A DNA stretch of 64,000 nt from Nanosyncoccus sp963540965 (GTDB lineage: Bacteria; Patescibacteriota; Saccharimonadia; Saccharimonadales; Saccharimonadaceae), in contig CAUTSA010000003.1 of NCBI GenBank assembly GCA_963540965.1, forward strand, positions 1 to 64,000, in the 5' to 3' direction. Below, piece by piece: positions 31,171 through 39,041 of this stretch. The notes below the pieces were generated by a model, which ran no database searches, was not told where the DNA came from, and saw only the letters and a program-made list of their open reading frames with translations. How positions within the stretch are numbered: position 1 is the stretch's first letter; every line of letters begins with the position of its first letter. The position numbers were made by a program, and so were the translations under genes.

Positions 31171-33420
31171 ATGAATAAACAAGAACAAGAAAGACGCGCT
31201 AGACTCATGAAAATGCAGGCAGAGCGCTTGCCAGAGATTAAGCGTCGCTTTGAGGAGAATCAAAATCGTACTAAAATCTCCGAACCAACCGAAGTTACTA
31301 CTGGTGCTGCAGTCATTTTTGAGCAAGCCCAAAAACGTAATTTTAACAGCAATTTTAAACCAGGCGGCAAGGATTATTCTGCTCGTTCTAAAAAGAAGTC
31401 AAACTTTTCAAATGAACAAAATGGTTTTGATGGAAACTCTGCTAAGAACTCCGATCAGCAAAGGAATAAAAAAGGCAATAAAAATAAAGTCCCTAAAACA
31501 AATAAGAATACTAAGAATGTTGAAGCCGAGGACCGCAAAGTTAATCTCTCTGTCTCCACCAGACGCGGTGATATGGTCCACCATCAGCGCATGCTCTCCC
31601 AAGATGTAAATGCGCAGGCCACTCAGCACATCATTGGTATTCCAGTTAATAAATCCCGTTTTAACGGCTATAACGGTACTCAGGTTACTAACGCTCAGCT
31701 CAAATCAGCTCGTCCAGATCCTGAAGCTGTTCGCATTATTCCAATCGGCGGTCTAGGTGAATTTGGTATCGGTAAAAATATGACCGCCATTGAATATAAA
31801 AGCGAGATCATTCTTATCGATATGGGTGTTTTGTTCGCTAGCGAGGATTATCCAGGTGTCAACTACATGGTGCCAGACATCAAATATCTCGAAGATAATA
31901 TGGATAAAATTAAGGCGATTCTCTTTACTCACGCCCACCTTGACCATATCGGTGCCTGCCGTCATTTATTGCCGAAGTTTAATCCGCTTACTCCTATTTA
32001 TGCCACCGATTTTACCATTGGTATGATTAAAAAACAGATGAGTGAGCTGGATGATCTTCCTGAGATGAATTATCAGGTCGTTGATCCCTTAAAGCATGAA
32101 AAGCTTCAAGTCTCCGAACATTTAAGTGTCGAATTTATTCATACTCTTCATTCCATTCCAGGTAACTGTGCTCTCGTGATTCGTACCCCAAATGGCGTGA
32201 TTTACCTTTCTGGCGACTGGCGTGCCGAAGCGAATCCAATCGAGCGTCAAACCGACTTTGAACGTATTGATGAAATCGTCAAGAAAGAGGGAATTGCTCT
32301 CATGATTAACGAATCAACCAATATTGATTCTCCAGGCCATCACCCACACTCCGAATATGACGTTGGTGACAATATTGGTAAGGTAATGGATCATTATGCT
32401 AATGGTCGCGTCATCATCTCCTGTTTTTCTTCACAAATTAATCGTATCGGCATGATCCTTGAGCAGGCTTACCAGCGTGGTCGCAAGGTTGCTTTTGCTG
32501 GCTTCTCCATGATTAATAATATTGAGGTTGCTCTTCGCGCCAAATGTATTAAAGTGCCAAAAGATACCGTCATGAAGATGGAGGACATTATTAAGCTTCC
32601 TGATGAAAAAGTTACTATTGTCTGTACTGGTTCTCAGGGTGAGTTGAACGCTGTGCTTAATCGCATGGTTAGTGGTGCTCATAAATTTATTAAAATTAAG
32701 GCTTCTGACACCATCGTCTTTAGTTCCAACCCAATTCCAGGTAACGAGCCTCATGTTGTGAATACCGTTGATGGATTACTTCGTGAAGGTGCTCAGGTTA
32801 TTCAAAACGGCAAAACTCACCTCACCAATATTGGGCCACTCCATCTCTCTGGTCACGCCTATTATGAGGATCACGTTGATTTTGTCACCCGCTTGCAGCC
32901 AAAGAATTACCTGCCATATCACGGTGAATTCTTCATGATGGAGCATAATGCTGAAATGGCTGAAAATGTGGTTGGTATTCCTCACGACAATATTCTTGTT
33001 GCCGATGACGGTGACATTGTCGAGCTCTTACCAAATCAAACTATTCGCAAAAATGGTCGCATTCATGTCGGTAATAAGCTCTATGACGATGCTGATAAAC
33101 CAGTACATGAAGCTGTTGTTAAGGATCGTATTCACATTTCTCGCGAAGGTATCTTTATGATCGTTCTTACTCTCAGTAAGAAAACCGGTCGTCTCATCAA
33201 GACTCCGGACATCGTTTCTCGCGCCTTTATTTATCTTGATAACTCCGAGGAACTGATTGGTAAAATCCGTCATTACCTTCGCGTAAAGACCGAAAAATCA
33301 ATTTCCTCCGACCCTGAACTCAAAGTCCTAAAAGACGAGATTAAGGAAGATATTACTCGAATCCTCTACGATGCAACTGGTCACACTCCAATTGTTATTC
33401 CAGTTATCAATAAGGTCTAG
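31171..33420 (+). CDS. rnj: Ribonuclease J with long basic N-terminal extension
   Basis: Metallo-beta-lactamase ribonuclease (endonuclease and 5'-3' exonuclease) of mRNA decay and rRNA maturation. The catalytic part starts near residue 188 (VRIIPIGGLGEFGIGKNMTA) with the metal motif FTHAHLDHIGACRH (about 251-264), then IYLSGDWR, the beta-CASP region (VIISCFSSQINR, GSQGE, HLSGHAYYEDH) and YLPYHGEFFMM. At 749 residues it is about 190 longer than usual; the extra N-terminus is Lys/Asn/Gln-rich and probably disordered RNA-binding sequence. Own promoter, own terminator. Confidence 0.95.
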   Translation: MNKQEQERRARLMKMQAERLPEIKRRFEENQNRTKISEPTEVTTGAAVIFEQAQKRNFNSNFKPGGKDYSARSKKKSNFSNEQNGFDGNSAKNSDQQRNKKGNKNKVPKTNKNTKNVEAEDRKVNLSVSTRRGDMVHHQRMLSQDVNAQATQHIIGIPVNKSRFNGYNGTQVTNAQLKSARPDPEAVRIIPIGGLGEFGIGKNMTAIEYKSEIILIDMGVLFASEDYPGVNYMVPDIKYLEDNMDKIKAILFTHAHLDHIGACRHLLPKFNPLTPIYATDFTIGMIKKQMSELDDLPEMNYQVVDPLKHEKLQVSEHLSVEFIHTLHSIPGNCALVIRTPNGVIYLSGDWRAEANPIERQTDFERIDEIVKKEGIALMINESTNIDSPGHHPHSEYDVGDNIGKVMDHYANGRVIISCFSSQINRIGMILEQAYQRGRKVAFAGFSMINNIEVALRAKCIKVPKDTVMKMEDIIKLPDEKVTIVCTGSQGELNAVLNRMVSGAHKFIKIKASDTIVFSSNPIPGNEPHVVNTVDGLLREGAQVIQNGKTHLTNIGPLHLSGHAYYEDHVDFVTRLQPKNYLPYHGEFFMMEHNAEMAENVVGIPHDNILVADDGDIVELLPNQTIRKNGRIHVGNKLYDDADKPVHEAVVKDRIHISREGIFMIVLTLSKKTGRLIKTPDIVSRAFIYLDNSEELIGKIRHYLRVKTEKSISSDPELKVLKDEIKEDITRILYDATGHTPIVIPVINKV

Positions 33421-33444
33421 TCTTATATTCTTGACGATAAAGAT

Positions 33445-33473
33445 AGAAAAAGCTACAAAAAGTAGCTTTTTCT
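33445..33473 (+). terminator. Terminator after RNase J
   Basis: AGAAAAAGCTAC, loop AAAAA, GTAGCTTTTTCT. Confidence 0.85.
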
Positions 33474-33508
33474 GTTATTTAATAGGTTATTAAGGTATAA
33501 TAAACCTA

Positions 33509-34249
33509 ATGTTTTCTAACCTACCTGGCAGCCAAATCGAACCAATTATTCTGCAATTCGCCTATTATTTTCTATTATTCATCCTCTATTCTTTTGGGGG
33601 ATGGATCGTTGAATGCATTTGGACTTACTTCATGAAGCGCAAACTTGAAAATCGTGGCTTTCTCTTTGGGCCTATTTGTCCCATTTACGGCGTCGGCTCC
33701 TTGGTTTGTGTGCTCTTAATCGGCCCCCTTCACCTGTCCTGGCCACTGGAGTTTTTATTGATGATCATTATCTGTGACCTAATTGAATATATTACCTCTG
33801 TTGTTTTGGAAAAAATTTACAATGTACGTTGGTGGGACTATACGACCGCCTCACTCCTGCACCTCAACGGCCGTATTTCTCTTGAGACCTCAATTGGTTT
33901 TGGTGTGGGGAGTATCTTCATTTTACATCTTATCCAACCATTTTTTTCTCGTCTTCTTGCCCCTCTAAATCCTCTATCTCTTTTAGTTATCTCTGGTCTA
34001 CTTCTGATAATTTTTGTTGCCGACATCCTTTTGTCTCTAATTGCCATCTCAAATATCAAAGGAGTTTTTAAGGGTGGAACTGTTGACCTGACTGCTGAAA
34101 TTAAGCGTTTCAGTATCAATTATTACAAAAAAGCCTCAAGATTAAGTCGTCGTCTTGCTCACACCGCCATGCATCACGTAGGCAATGCTCAAAAAGAAGC
34201 TAAAAGGCGCGTCAAAACAACCTTTAGTTCTAAGTCTCCCAAGAAATAA
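33509..34249 (+). CDS. CmpB-type putative ABC-transporter permease family membrane protein
   Basis: 246 residues with five to six hydrophobic segments. The start of the family is recognisable: YYFLLFILYSFGGWIVECIW, then LENRGFLFGPICPIYGVGSL, and later VLEKIYNVRWWDYT and LHLNGRISLETSIGFGVGS. This matches the PF06541-type proteins named ABC transporter CmpB, although no partner ATPase gene is present and transport has not been shown for most members. The C-terminal 50 residues are strongly basic and cytoplasmic. TATAAT (33496-33501) ends 7 nt before the ATG, so the mRNA is leaderless. Only 16 nt separate it from the convergent helicase gene, and no terminator lies between. Confidence 0.8.
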   Translation: MFSNLPGSQIEPIILQFAYYFLLFILYSFGGWIVECIWTYFMKRKLENRGFLFGPICPIYGVGSLVCVLLIGPLHLSWPLEFLLMIIICDLIEYITSVVLEKIYNVRWWDYTTASLLHLNGRISLETSIGFGVGSIFILHLIQPFFSRLLAPLNPLSLLVISGLLLIIFVADILLSLIAISNIKGVFKGGTVDLTAEIKRFSINYYKKASRLSRRLAHTAMHHVGNAQKEAKRRVKTTFSSKSPKK

Positions 34250-34265
34250 GCCTTTCTCTAAGTCT

Positions 34266-35804
34266 TTAATCTAAGTAATAAGTATTTAATTCCTCCTCCT
34301 CTCGTAGTTCTAGGATAAATGGCGACTCCTTCTCCTGCACCGTCAAGAAAAGAATCCTCTTGCGAGCTCTTGTCATCGCTACATAGAACAATCTCCTTTC
34401 CTCACTAAACTTCTCGCACCTCCTTTTCTTCGTTTTTCTTCGTTCTAATTTCTGAATAGCCACTTCTCTCACTATGTGAAAAACATCATTCTCTTTCATC
34501 CTACTTGGAAAACCTAAGACTGTATTACGACAGTTAATAATAAGTACATAGTCTGCCTGCAGCCCCTTTGATTTATGTGCACTTAAAAAACTTATTTTTA
34601 AATCAGGCCTCTCCCGCATAGAGATCGATACTTTTTCCTCACTTTTCTCAAATGTCAAAAATTCACATCGTGATATTTTTTTAATATCAAAATTGTAACG
34701 TCCGATCAGGAAAACACTGGCATGCTCTGGCATATTTAGGAAGAAAAAGTAAAGGGAATTCAGGTCCGTTCTCTCAGAAGGGCCATTAATCTCCACATTT
34801 TGGTCCTTTTCATAGACTGGTGCTCCACGGATCTGTTTTCTTAGCTGTGTGCGATCCTTCATGATGAATTTTCCAGAGAGTTTCGCTAGCTTCTCCGGAA
34901 AACGATAGGTCTGTTCAATTCTGAATCTAGAAGTCTCACCCCAACACTTTTCAAAATTTAAAATCAAACTGATCTCACTACCTGCAAATTGGTAAATTGT
35001 TTGCCAATCATCTCCAACACAAAACAACTTAAAAGGCCGTAGCTGTCTTAAATTTTGTATTAATAAATATTCAAGTGGTGATATATCTTGATATTCATCT
35101 ATAATTACATAATCGTAGGTATATATAGGATTAATTTGTTCCATGGCTTCTTCTAAGAGTCCCGCAAAGTCAATACTATGATTTTTCTCTAGATGCTCTT
35201 CATATTGACTGGCAAGAATTTCTAATTCCTCTACTTGGGCAAGGTTTTGCCTTAGGTCCTCCTTTTGCCAAAAATGACGAAACCTTTTTTGTATTAACTC
35301 TTTGACTTCCACAAAATCGACGTGGTAGTTACGTATTAATGAATATAGATGAGCAAAATCTTCAATTTTTTCTTCCGGTAGGACTGGCTTCGATGATTTT
35401 AGGAACAACTCAAATCCGGATTCCTCAAGTCGCCTCTCATGGAGCTTATCTCTGATGATCTTTAGCGCTAAACTATGAAAAGTTTCTACTTCAATAAAAT
35501 CTTTTGGGTGATATATTTTAAAAATCAAATCATCTTGCAGAATTTCAGCTAAAATACGTTCCTCAAGCTCGACGCGCGAAGCATGAGTGAAAGATACGGC
35601 CAAAATTTTCGGCGGCGGGGTATTTTCTTTTTCCAGCTTCCATTTTTGTAAAATCCATTTAATCTTTCCGATAATTGTCGTTGTTTTGCCAGTCCCCGCA
35701 CCAGCAATCACTAAAGTATTCTGCGTGTCATTTTCGATGCTGGCTATCTGTTGCTGATCAAGCCAGTACCCCTCCACGAACCTATAATCAAGTTTATTTC
35801 TCAT
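34266..35804 (-). CDS. UvrD/Rep-family superfamily 1 DNA helicase, compact form
   Basis: ATP-driven 3'-5' DNA helicase. Motifs: LDQQQIASIENDTQNTLVIAG, Walker A AGAGTGKTTT, ILAVSFTHASRVELEERI (Ia), VIIDEYQDISPLEYL (II), CVGDDWQTIYQFAGSE (III), QTYRFPEKL (IV), LSAHKSKGLQADYV (V) and RRLFYVAMTRARKRI (VI). At 512 residues it is much shorter than PcrA at 44.7 kb, because the 1B and 2B accessory domains are reduced, as in HelD/helicase IV-like proteins. Start ATG 35804 has GGGAGG 5 nt upstream; a TTG four codons earlier would swallow that signal. The leader contains a terminator hairpin (35835-35859), so attenuation is possible. Confidence 0.88.
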   Translation of the reverse strand: MRNKLDYRFVEGYWLDQQQIASIENDTQNTLVIAGAGTGKTTTIIGKIKWILQKWKLEKENTPPPKILAVSFTHASRVELEERILAEILQDDLIFKIYHPKDFIEVETFHSLALKIIRDKLHERRLEESGFELFLKSSKPVLPEEKIEDFAHLYSLIRNYHVDFVEVKELIQKRFRHFWQKEDLRQNLAQVEELEILASQYEEHLEKNHSIDFAGLLEEAMEQINPIYTYDYVIIDEYQDISPLEYLLIQNLRQLRPFKLFCVGDDWQTIYQFAGSEISLILNFEKCWGETSRFRIEQTYRFPEKLAKLSGKFIMKDRTQLRKQIRGAPVYEKDQNVEINGPSERTDLNSLYFFFLNMPEHASVFLIGRYNFDIKKISRCEFLTFEKSEEKVSISMRERPDLKISFLSAHKSKGLQADYVLIINCRNTVLGFPSRMKENDVFHIVREVAIQKLERRKTKKRRCEKFSEERRLFYVAMTRARKRILFLTVQEKESPFILELREEEELNTYYLD

Positions 35805-35822
35805 ATAACCTCCCAAAAATTC

Positions 35823-35888
35823 TTAATTTATATCTAAAAAAGAACACCAACGGTGTTCTGCGTAATCTTTATAGTACGTCAGTGACAT
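35823..35888 (-). CDS. Possible 21-residue leader peptide before the helicase
   Basis: ATG at 35888, stop TAA at 35823-35825; peptide begins MSLTYYKDYAEHRWCSF. Its last codons run through the terminator hairpin, the geometry of a leader-peptide attenuator. No clear Shine-Dalgarno sequence precedes it, and the frame is short enough to be chance. Confidence 0.25.
   Translation of the reverse strand: MSLTYYKDYAEHRWCSFLDIN
35835..35859 (-). terminator. Terminator or attenuator in the helicase leader
   Basis: On the minus strand: AGAACACC, loop GTT, GGTGTTCT, TTTTTT. It stands about 30 nt upstream of the helicase ATG and its GGGAGG. The only transcript that could reach it comes from the helicase promoter region near 35920-35930, since the next gene upstream runs the other way. 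Confidence 0.65.
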
Positions 35889-36014
35889 TTTCTGATTCAC
35901 TTAACGCTATAACTATAATAACATTTTTTATATCCATTCCAAGTCGGTTAGTTTTTATATAATAATAAAAAACACCCTCACGGATGGGATAATAAAATCA
36001 TAAAAAGAGGAAAT

Positions 36015-36539
36015 ATGAATCAAGAATTAGAGTTAGAGCTTACATTTTTAGCAAAAGAATTACCGCAAGATATTAAAACAGTCAGGCCGACTCGTATAGT
36101 CGATGTTTATATTCCGGATACTCCAGCACATTCGCATCTGAGGTTACGTCAAAAAGGTGATAAATACGAAATAACTAAGAAGATGCCCGTTGCAGAGGGC
36201 AATGCCTCCGAACAAATTGAACAGACAATACCGCTTACAAAAGACGAATTTATTGCTATGTCAAGTTGTAGTAAAAAGCGAGTAGTCAAGGACAGATACA
36301 ATGTAGAAATTGAAGGCAAGATGGCAGAAATCGATGTGTTCGTTGAGGATCTAAAAGGTCTTGTATTAATGGATTTTGAGTTTAACACAGTACAGGAGAA
36401 ATCAGTTTTTAAAATGCCTGGTTTAGCGTTGGCTGATGTAACTCAGGAAGAATTTATTGCTGGTGGATTATTAGCTGGTAAGACATATAATGATATCTCG
36501 TCAGAACTTAAACGTTTCAATTATAGACGAATAGATTAA
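36015..36539 (+). CDS. CYTH-domain protein 1
   Basis: CYTH proteins bind triphosphate-containing substrates in a beta-tunnel (adenylate cyclase CyaB, thiamine triphosphatase, polyphosphatase types). Seen here: LELELTFLAK at the start, a variant of the ExExK signature with Thr in place of Lys; HSHLRLRQKGDKYEITKK; KKRVVKDRYNVEI; EIDVFVEDLKGLVLMDFEF. Length 174 is standard. The altered first motif makes activity uncertain. AGAGG stands just before the ATG. Codon use is A-rich compared with housekeeping neighbours. It precedes the GrpB-like gene by 42 nt in the same direction. A second CYTH gene lies at 39042, only 2.5 kb away. Confidence 0.85.
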   Translation: MNQELELELTFLAKELPQDIKTVRPTRIVDVYIPDTPAHSHLRLRQKGDKYEITKKMPVAEGNASEQIEQTIPLTKDEFIAMSSCSKKRVVKDRYNVEIEGKMAEIDVFVEDLKGLVLMDFEFNTVQEKSVFKMPGLALADVTQEEFIAGGLLAGKTYNDISSELKRFNYRRID

Positions 36540-36581
36540 ATCCACCATTATAAAAACTATGGTATGGTACAATCTTAATAA

Positions 36582-37133
36582 ATGTCTGTTATCATAAAGG
36601 AATATTCCTCAAAACTTATCGAGTGTTTTACACAAGAGAAATGCCGCTTGTCTAGTCTTTTGCCTACCGATATAAAAATTGAACATGTTGGCAGTAGTGC
36701 CGTTTTTATCGGCGGCAAAAATATAATCGATATTCTTATCGGAGTCCCAAAACACGAAGATATGATTTCTATAAAAAACATTTTAACAAAAAATGGATAT
36801 TTTGAAGGGCATGACAGCCATGAGGATCGAATTTTTCTAGCAAGTACCAAAGAAGAAACGGGTGAGGGTGATTTTCATATTCATATTTGTCCGATCAAAG
36901 AAGAATCTTATGAGAATTTTATTATTTTACGTAACTTTCTTAAAAATAACCCAGAAAAAGCACAAGAATATTTAAAGAAAAAATACGAATTTGCAAAAGA
37001 AGCTAATTTTGACCGCAAAAAATACAAAGCCTTGAAATCGGTCTACGTGTCGGAATTATTGACAGAAGCAAAAAATAGGGCTCTCTTAAGAGCTACCAAT
37101 GCCAACGGCATAGAAAACAGGAGTAGAATCTGA
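36582..37133 (+). CDS. GrpB (UPF0157) family nucleotidyltransferase-fold protein
   Basis: GrpB-like proteins have the nucleotidyltransferase fold; their substrates are largely unknown, though some occur fused to dephospho-CoA kinase. Motifs: KIEHVGSSAVFIGGKNIIDILIGV (Gly-Ser and the Asp-x-Ile metal-binding part), DFHIHICPI, and the helix FLKNNPEKAQEYLKKKYEFA. Length 183 with a slightly longer C-terminus than usual. TGG TACAAT ends 8 nt before the ATG, so the mRNA is probably leaderless. Its stop codon TGA is part of the next promoter (TGA TATAAT). The neighbours are CYTH and HopA1-like genes, all concerned with phosphate-bearing ligands by family. Confidence 0.88.
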   Translation: MSVIIKEYSSKLIECFTQEKCRLSSLLPTDIKIEHVGSSAVFIGGKNIIDILIGVPKHEDMISIKNILTKNGYFEGHDSHEDRIFLASTKEETGEGDFHIHICPIKEESYENFIILRNFLKNNPEKAQEYLKKKYEFAKEANFDRKKYKALKSVYVSELLTEAKNRALLRATNANGIENRSRI

Positions 37134-37139
37134 TATAAT
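37131..37139 (+). promoter_or_regulatory. Extended -10 promoter of the HopA1-like gene
   Basis: TGA TATAAT; the TGA is also the stop codon of the GrpB-like gene. The leader of about 45 nt runs to AGGAGAGG (37178-37185) before the 9-codon upstream ORF. Confidence 0.7.
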
Positions 37140-37189
37140 ATACAGACATAATTCTAATGTTTAGTGTAATTCTCAAGTAGGAGAGGTTT

Positions 37190-37219
37190 ATGGGGGTTAA
37201 AAAGATAGGATATGTATGA
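37190..37219 (+). CDS. Nine-codon upstream ORF overlapping the HopA1-like gene
   Basis: ATG at 37190 encodes MGVKKIGYV and stops at TGA 37217-37219. It has the best ribosome site in the area (AGGAGAGG, 4-5 nt upstream). The stop overlaps the start of the 495-residue gene as ATGA, the classic geometry of translational coupling. The downstream ATG has only ATAGGA, which lies inside the small ORF. Expression of the main protein may depend on translating this peptide. Confidence 0.5.
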   Translation: MGVKKIGYV

Positions 37220-38703
37220 ATGAGTCTCTTAGTCAAGTTGCAAAACAAGGTCGGAATAATGTCGCTGAACAAAATTCTTGGGGGAAAATATCACAGGAGG
37301 TAGGCGAATTTGGAAAAGCTAGAAAACCAAAAGCTGAAACAATCACAGTCCGTGAACGCTCTATGAGTGAAATTTATCATGAAATGGAAAGTCCGTTGAC
37401 TGATGAATTGGTTCAAGACGCCATAACGGCTAGAATTAAATCAGCCGAAGATAGGACAATGTGTCCTGGGGGTGCGGGTGACAAGATCTATTCTATGCTG
37501 ACTAAGGGTGAGACGAGCGATACGGATATTAATACGGCAAGCAAGGCACAGTTTCATGAAAAATTATTCAATACATGGCGAAAAAATCTAGAAAACATAA
37601 CTGAAGATGAATATCGAGAGATGTTATCTACCGGTGCCGTGAAGCAAGATTTCTGGACTATGCGAAATTACATATTGAGTTATCCGCAAGCGAAGTATGT
37701 AGGTCATCTAAAGACATTTGCAGAAAAAAACGGGCGCAATGATTTGTCGGATTCTATTAACAAATATTGCTATGATTATATTTCAAACACCGGAGGCGGC
37801 GGCTGGGAGTATATTACCTCCTATGGCTTAAATGGCTGCAAAAAGCGTGATGTCGATGGCAAGCATATTGGACATAGATTTTATCTGAATGTTCCAAAAA
37901 GTGATTTATATGATGTTGCGATGTCGTTAGTTGATGAATATCAAGATCAAGATGTCCCGTTTGAGTTCAAATTCGATGATTCAAATGTGGGTCGTAGTGA
38001 TTCGATTACTATTTATTGTGAAACTGATAAGTTAAAAGATAATCTGCGCGTTTTGGAGTCGGCGCGAGATAAGAAACCTGATTTATTTGGAAAGGTGGGG
38101 AAGCCTCCTAAAGCCACCGGCAAAATCGATGGATGGATAGGTTATGGTTCTGAGCCTCAAGAAACTGGGAAGGAAAGCTATAACACGCTTCGTTCTAAAG
38201 CGCTCTGGAAAGGTGTAACTGATTCTGCCATTGATTGGGTAAAATCCCATAAAGATGACCAGGTTGAGTTGAATGGCCGGAAGAGATCATTGCGAGAATT
38301 TATCTGTCAAAAAGTCGTGTATGATCGCCAGCAAAATATACATGGCGATAGAAAAATTGAAGATCCAAATAAATTATGGCAGGACATGTTGTCTAACTTT
38401 AACCAGGCACTTGTTGATATTCGTAAAAATTCAATCGATGAGAAAACTCTACAGAAAACTTTGTCGGATACAAAAATCGGGTTAATTTGGAAAGTCCACA
38501 ATTCAGACCTAGCTAACAGTATCACTCGCTTAATTCCTTATATGATGAACAGCGACAGGGATTTCGCTAAAAAAGTAAAAGCGAATGTCGTAGTTTCCTG
38601 CAAAGAACTCGGCATTGACGCGAATAAGTTTTGCTTTGATAATTGGACAGTGCAAGAGATGGCGCAATTCGCTAAGACAAAAGAAAGAAATAATGAACAG
38701 TAA
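37216..38703 (+). CDS. HopA1-like domain protein (495 residues), function unknown
   Basis: No signal peptide or membrane helix. The central third follows the pattern I know from HopA1-family proteins: GHRFYLNVPKSD (about 217-228), a helix, VPFEFKFDDSNVGRSDSITIY (about 247-267), a helix, then GYGSEPQETGKESYNTLRSKAL. HopA1 is a Pseudomonas type III effector; related domains act with kinase-like proteins as lyases in some lanthipeptide and thioviridamide-like pathways. The N-terminal 200 and C-terminal 150 residues are helical and unrecognised. No precursor peptide, kinase or secretion gene is adjacent. Codon use is A-rich and unlike the core genes, consistent with transfer. Identification is by pattern only. 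Confidence 0.5.
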   Translation: MNESLSQVAKQGRNNVAEQNSWGKISQEVGEFGKARKPKAETITVRERSMSEIYHEMESPLTDELVQDAITARIKSAEDRTMCPGGAGDKIYSMLTKGETSDTDINTASKAQFHEKLFNTWRKNLENITEDEYREMLSTGAVKQDFWTMRNYILSYPQAKYVGHLKTFAEKNGRNDLSDSINKYCYDYISNTGGGGWEYITSYGLNGCKKRDVDGKHIGHRFYLNVPKSDLYDVAMSLVDEYQDQDVPFEFKFDDSNVGRSDSITIYCETDKLKDNLRVLESARDKKPDLFGKVGKPPKATGKIDGWIGYGSEPQETGKESYNTLRSKALWKGVTDSAIDWVKSHKDDQVELNGRKRSLREFICQKVVYDRQQNIHGDRKIEDPNKLWQDMLSNFNQALVDIRKNSIDEKTLQKTLSDTKIGLIWKVHNSDLANSITRLIPYMMNSDRDFAKKVKANVVVSCKELGIDANKFCFDNWTVQEMAQFAKTKERNNEQ

Positions 38704-38752
38704 GGCTTTAGCCCGAAAGCTCTACTTGAAGCTCGAAATTGACAACAAAAAT

Positions 38753-38779
38753 CGGCTCACTATCAGATATAGGGAGCCG
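38753..38779 (-). terminator. Terminator of the tRNA-Leu gene
   Basis: Minus strand: CGGCTC, inner CTAT/ATAG, GAGCCG, then ATTTTTG. It can also fold on the plus strand after the HopA1-like gene. Confidence 0.7.
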
Positions 38780-38813
38780 TTCAATTTACTAGCACGGAAT
38801 CATTTAAATGGTT

Positions 38814-38899
38814 TGGTGCCCGAGACAGGACTTGAACCTGCACCTAGGAACTAGACTAGCACCTGAAGCTAGCGCGTCTGCCAGTTTCGCCACTCGGGC
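38814..38899 (-). tRNA. tRNA-Leu(CAG), CCA encoded
   Basis: Read on the minus strand: acceptor stem GCCCGAG/CTCGGGC, D-arm with GGC, anticodon stem CTAGC/GCTAG around loop TTCAGGT (anticodon CAG, reading CUG), short variable arm, T-arm with GGTTCAAGTCC, discriminator A and encoded CCA. Own extended -10 promoter TGC TATAAT at 38908-38916 and own terminator. The gene borders the A-rich CYTH/GrpB/HopA1 cluster. Confidence 0.95.
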
Positions 38900-38907
38900 C
38901 TGTACAG

Positions 38908-38916
38908 ATTATAGCA
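38908..38916 (-). promoter_or_regulatory. Extended -10 promoter of tRNA-Leu
   Basis: Minus-strand TGC TATAAT, 8 nt before the mature 5' end, so the transcript needs little or no 5' trimming. Confidence 0.75.
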
Positions 38917-39041
38917 CACCGCGTGGGCTGAGAGATATTTTATCGCACCCTTTCACACCGTTTATTTCATAAGATGAAAGAATTATAAATAAAATAAAAA
39001 TAGAGTAAAATTAGACTAACATCATAAATGAAAGAGGAAAC

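Noticed and set aside
37216..38703. Complete lanthipeptide biosynthesis cluster
   Set aside because: No precursor peptide, kinase, cyclase, protease or transporter is adjacent; the HopA1-like domain alone does not make such a cluster.
38615..38854. A 79-codon open frame ending in VPETGLEPAP
   Set aside because: It runs through the antisense side of tRNA-Leu; the ETGLEPAP-type ending is a well-known artefact of tRNA genes.
35820..38900. Prophage or integrative element at tRNA-Leu
   Set aside because: No integrase, no transposase and no visible duplication of the tRNA 3' end.
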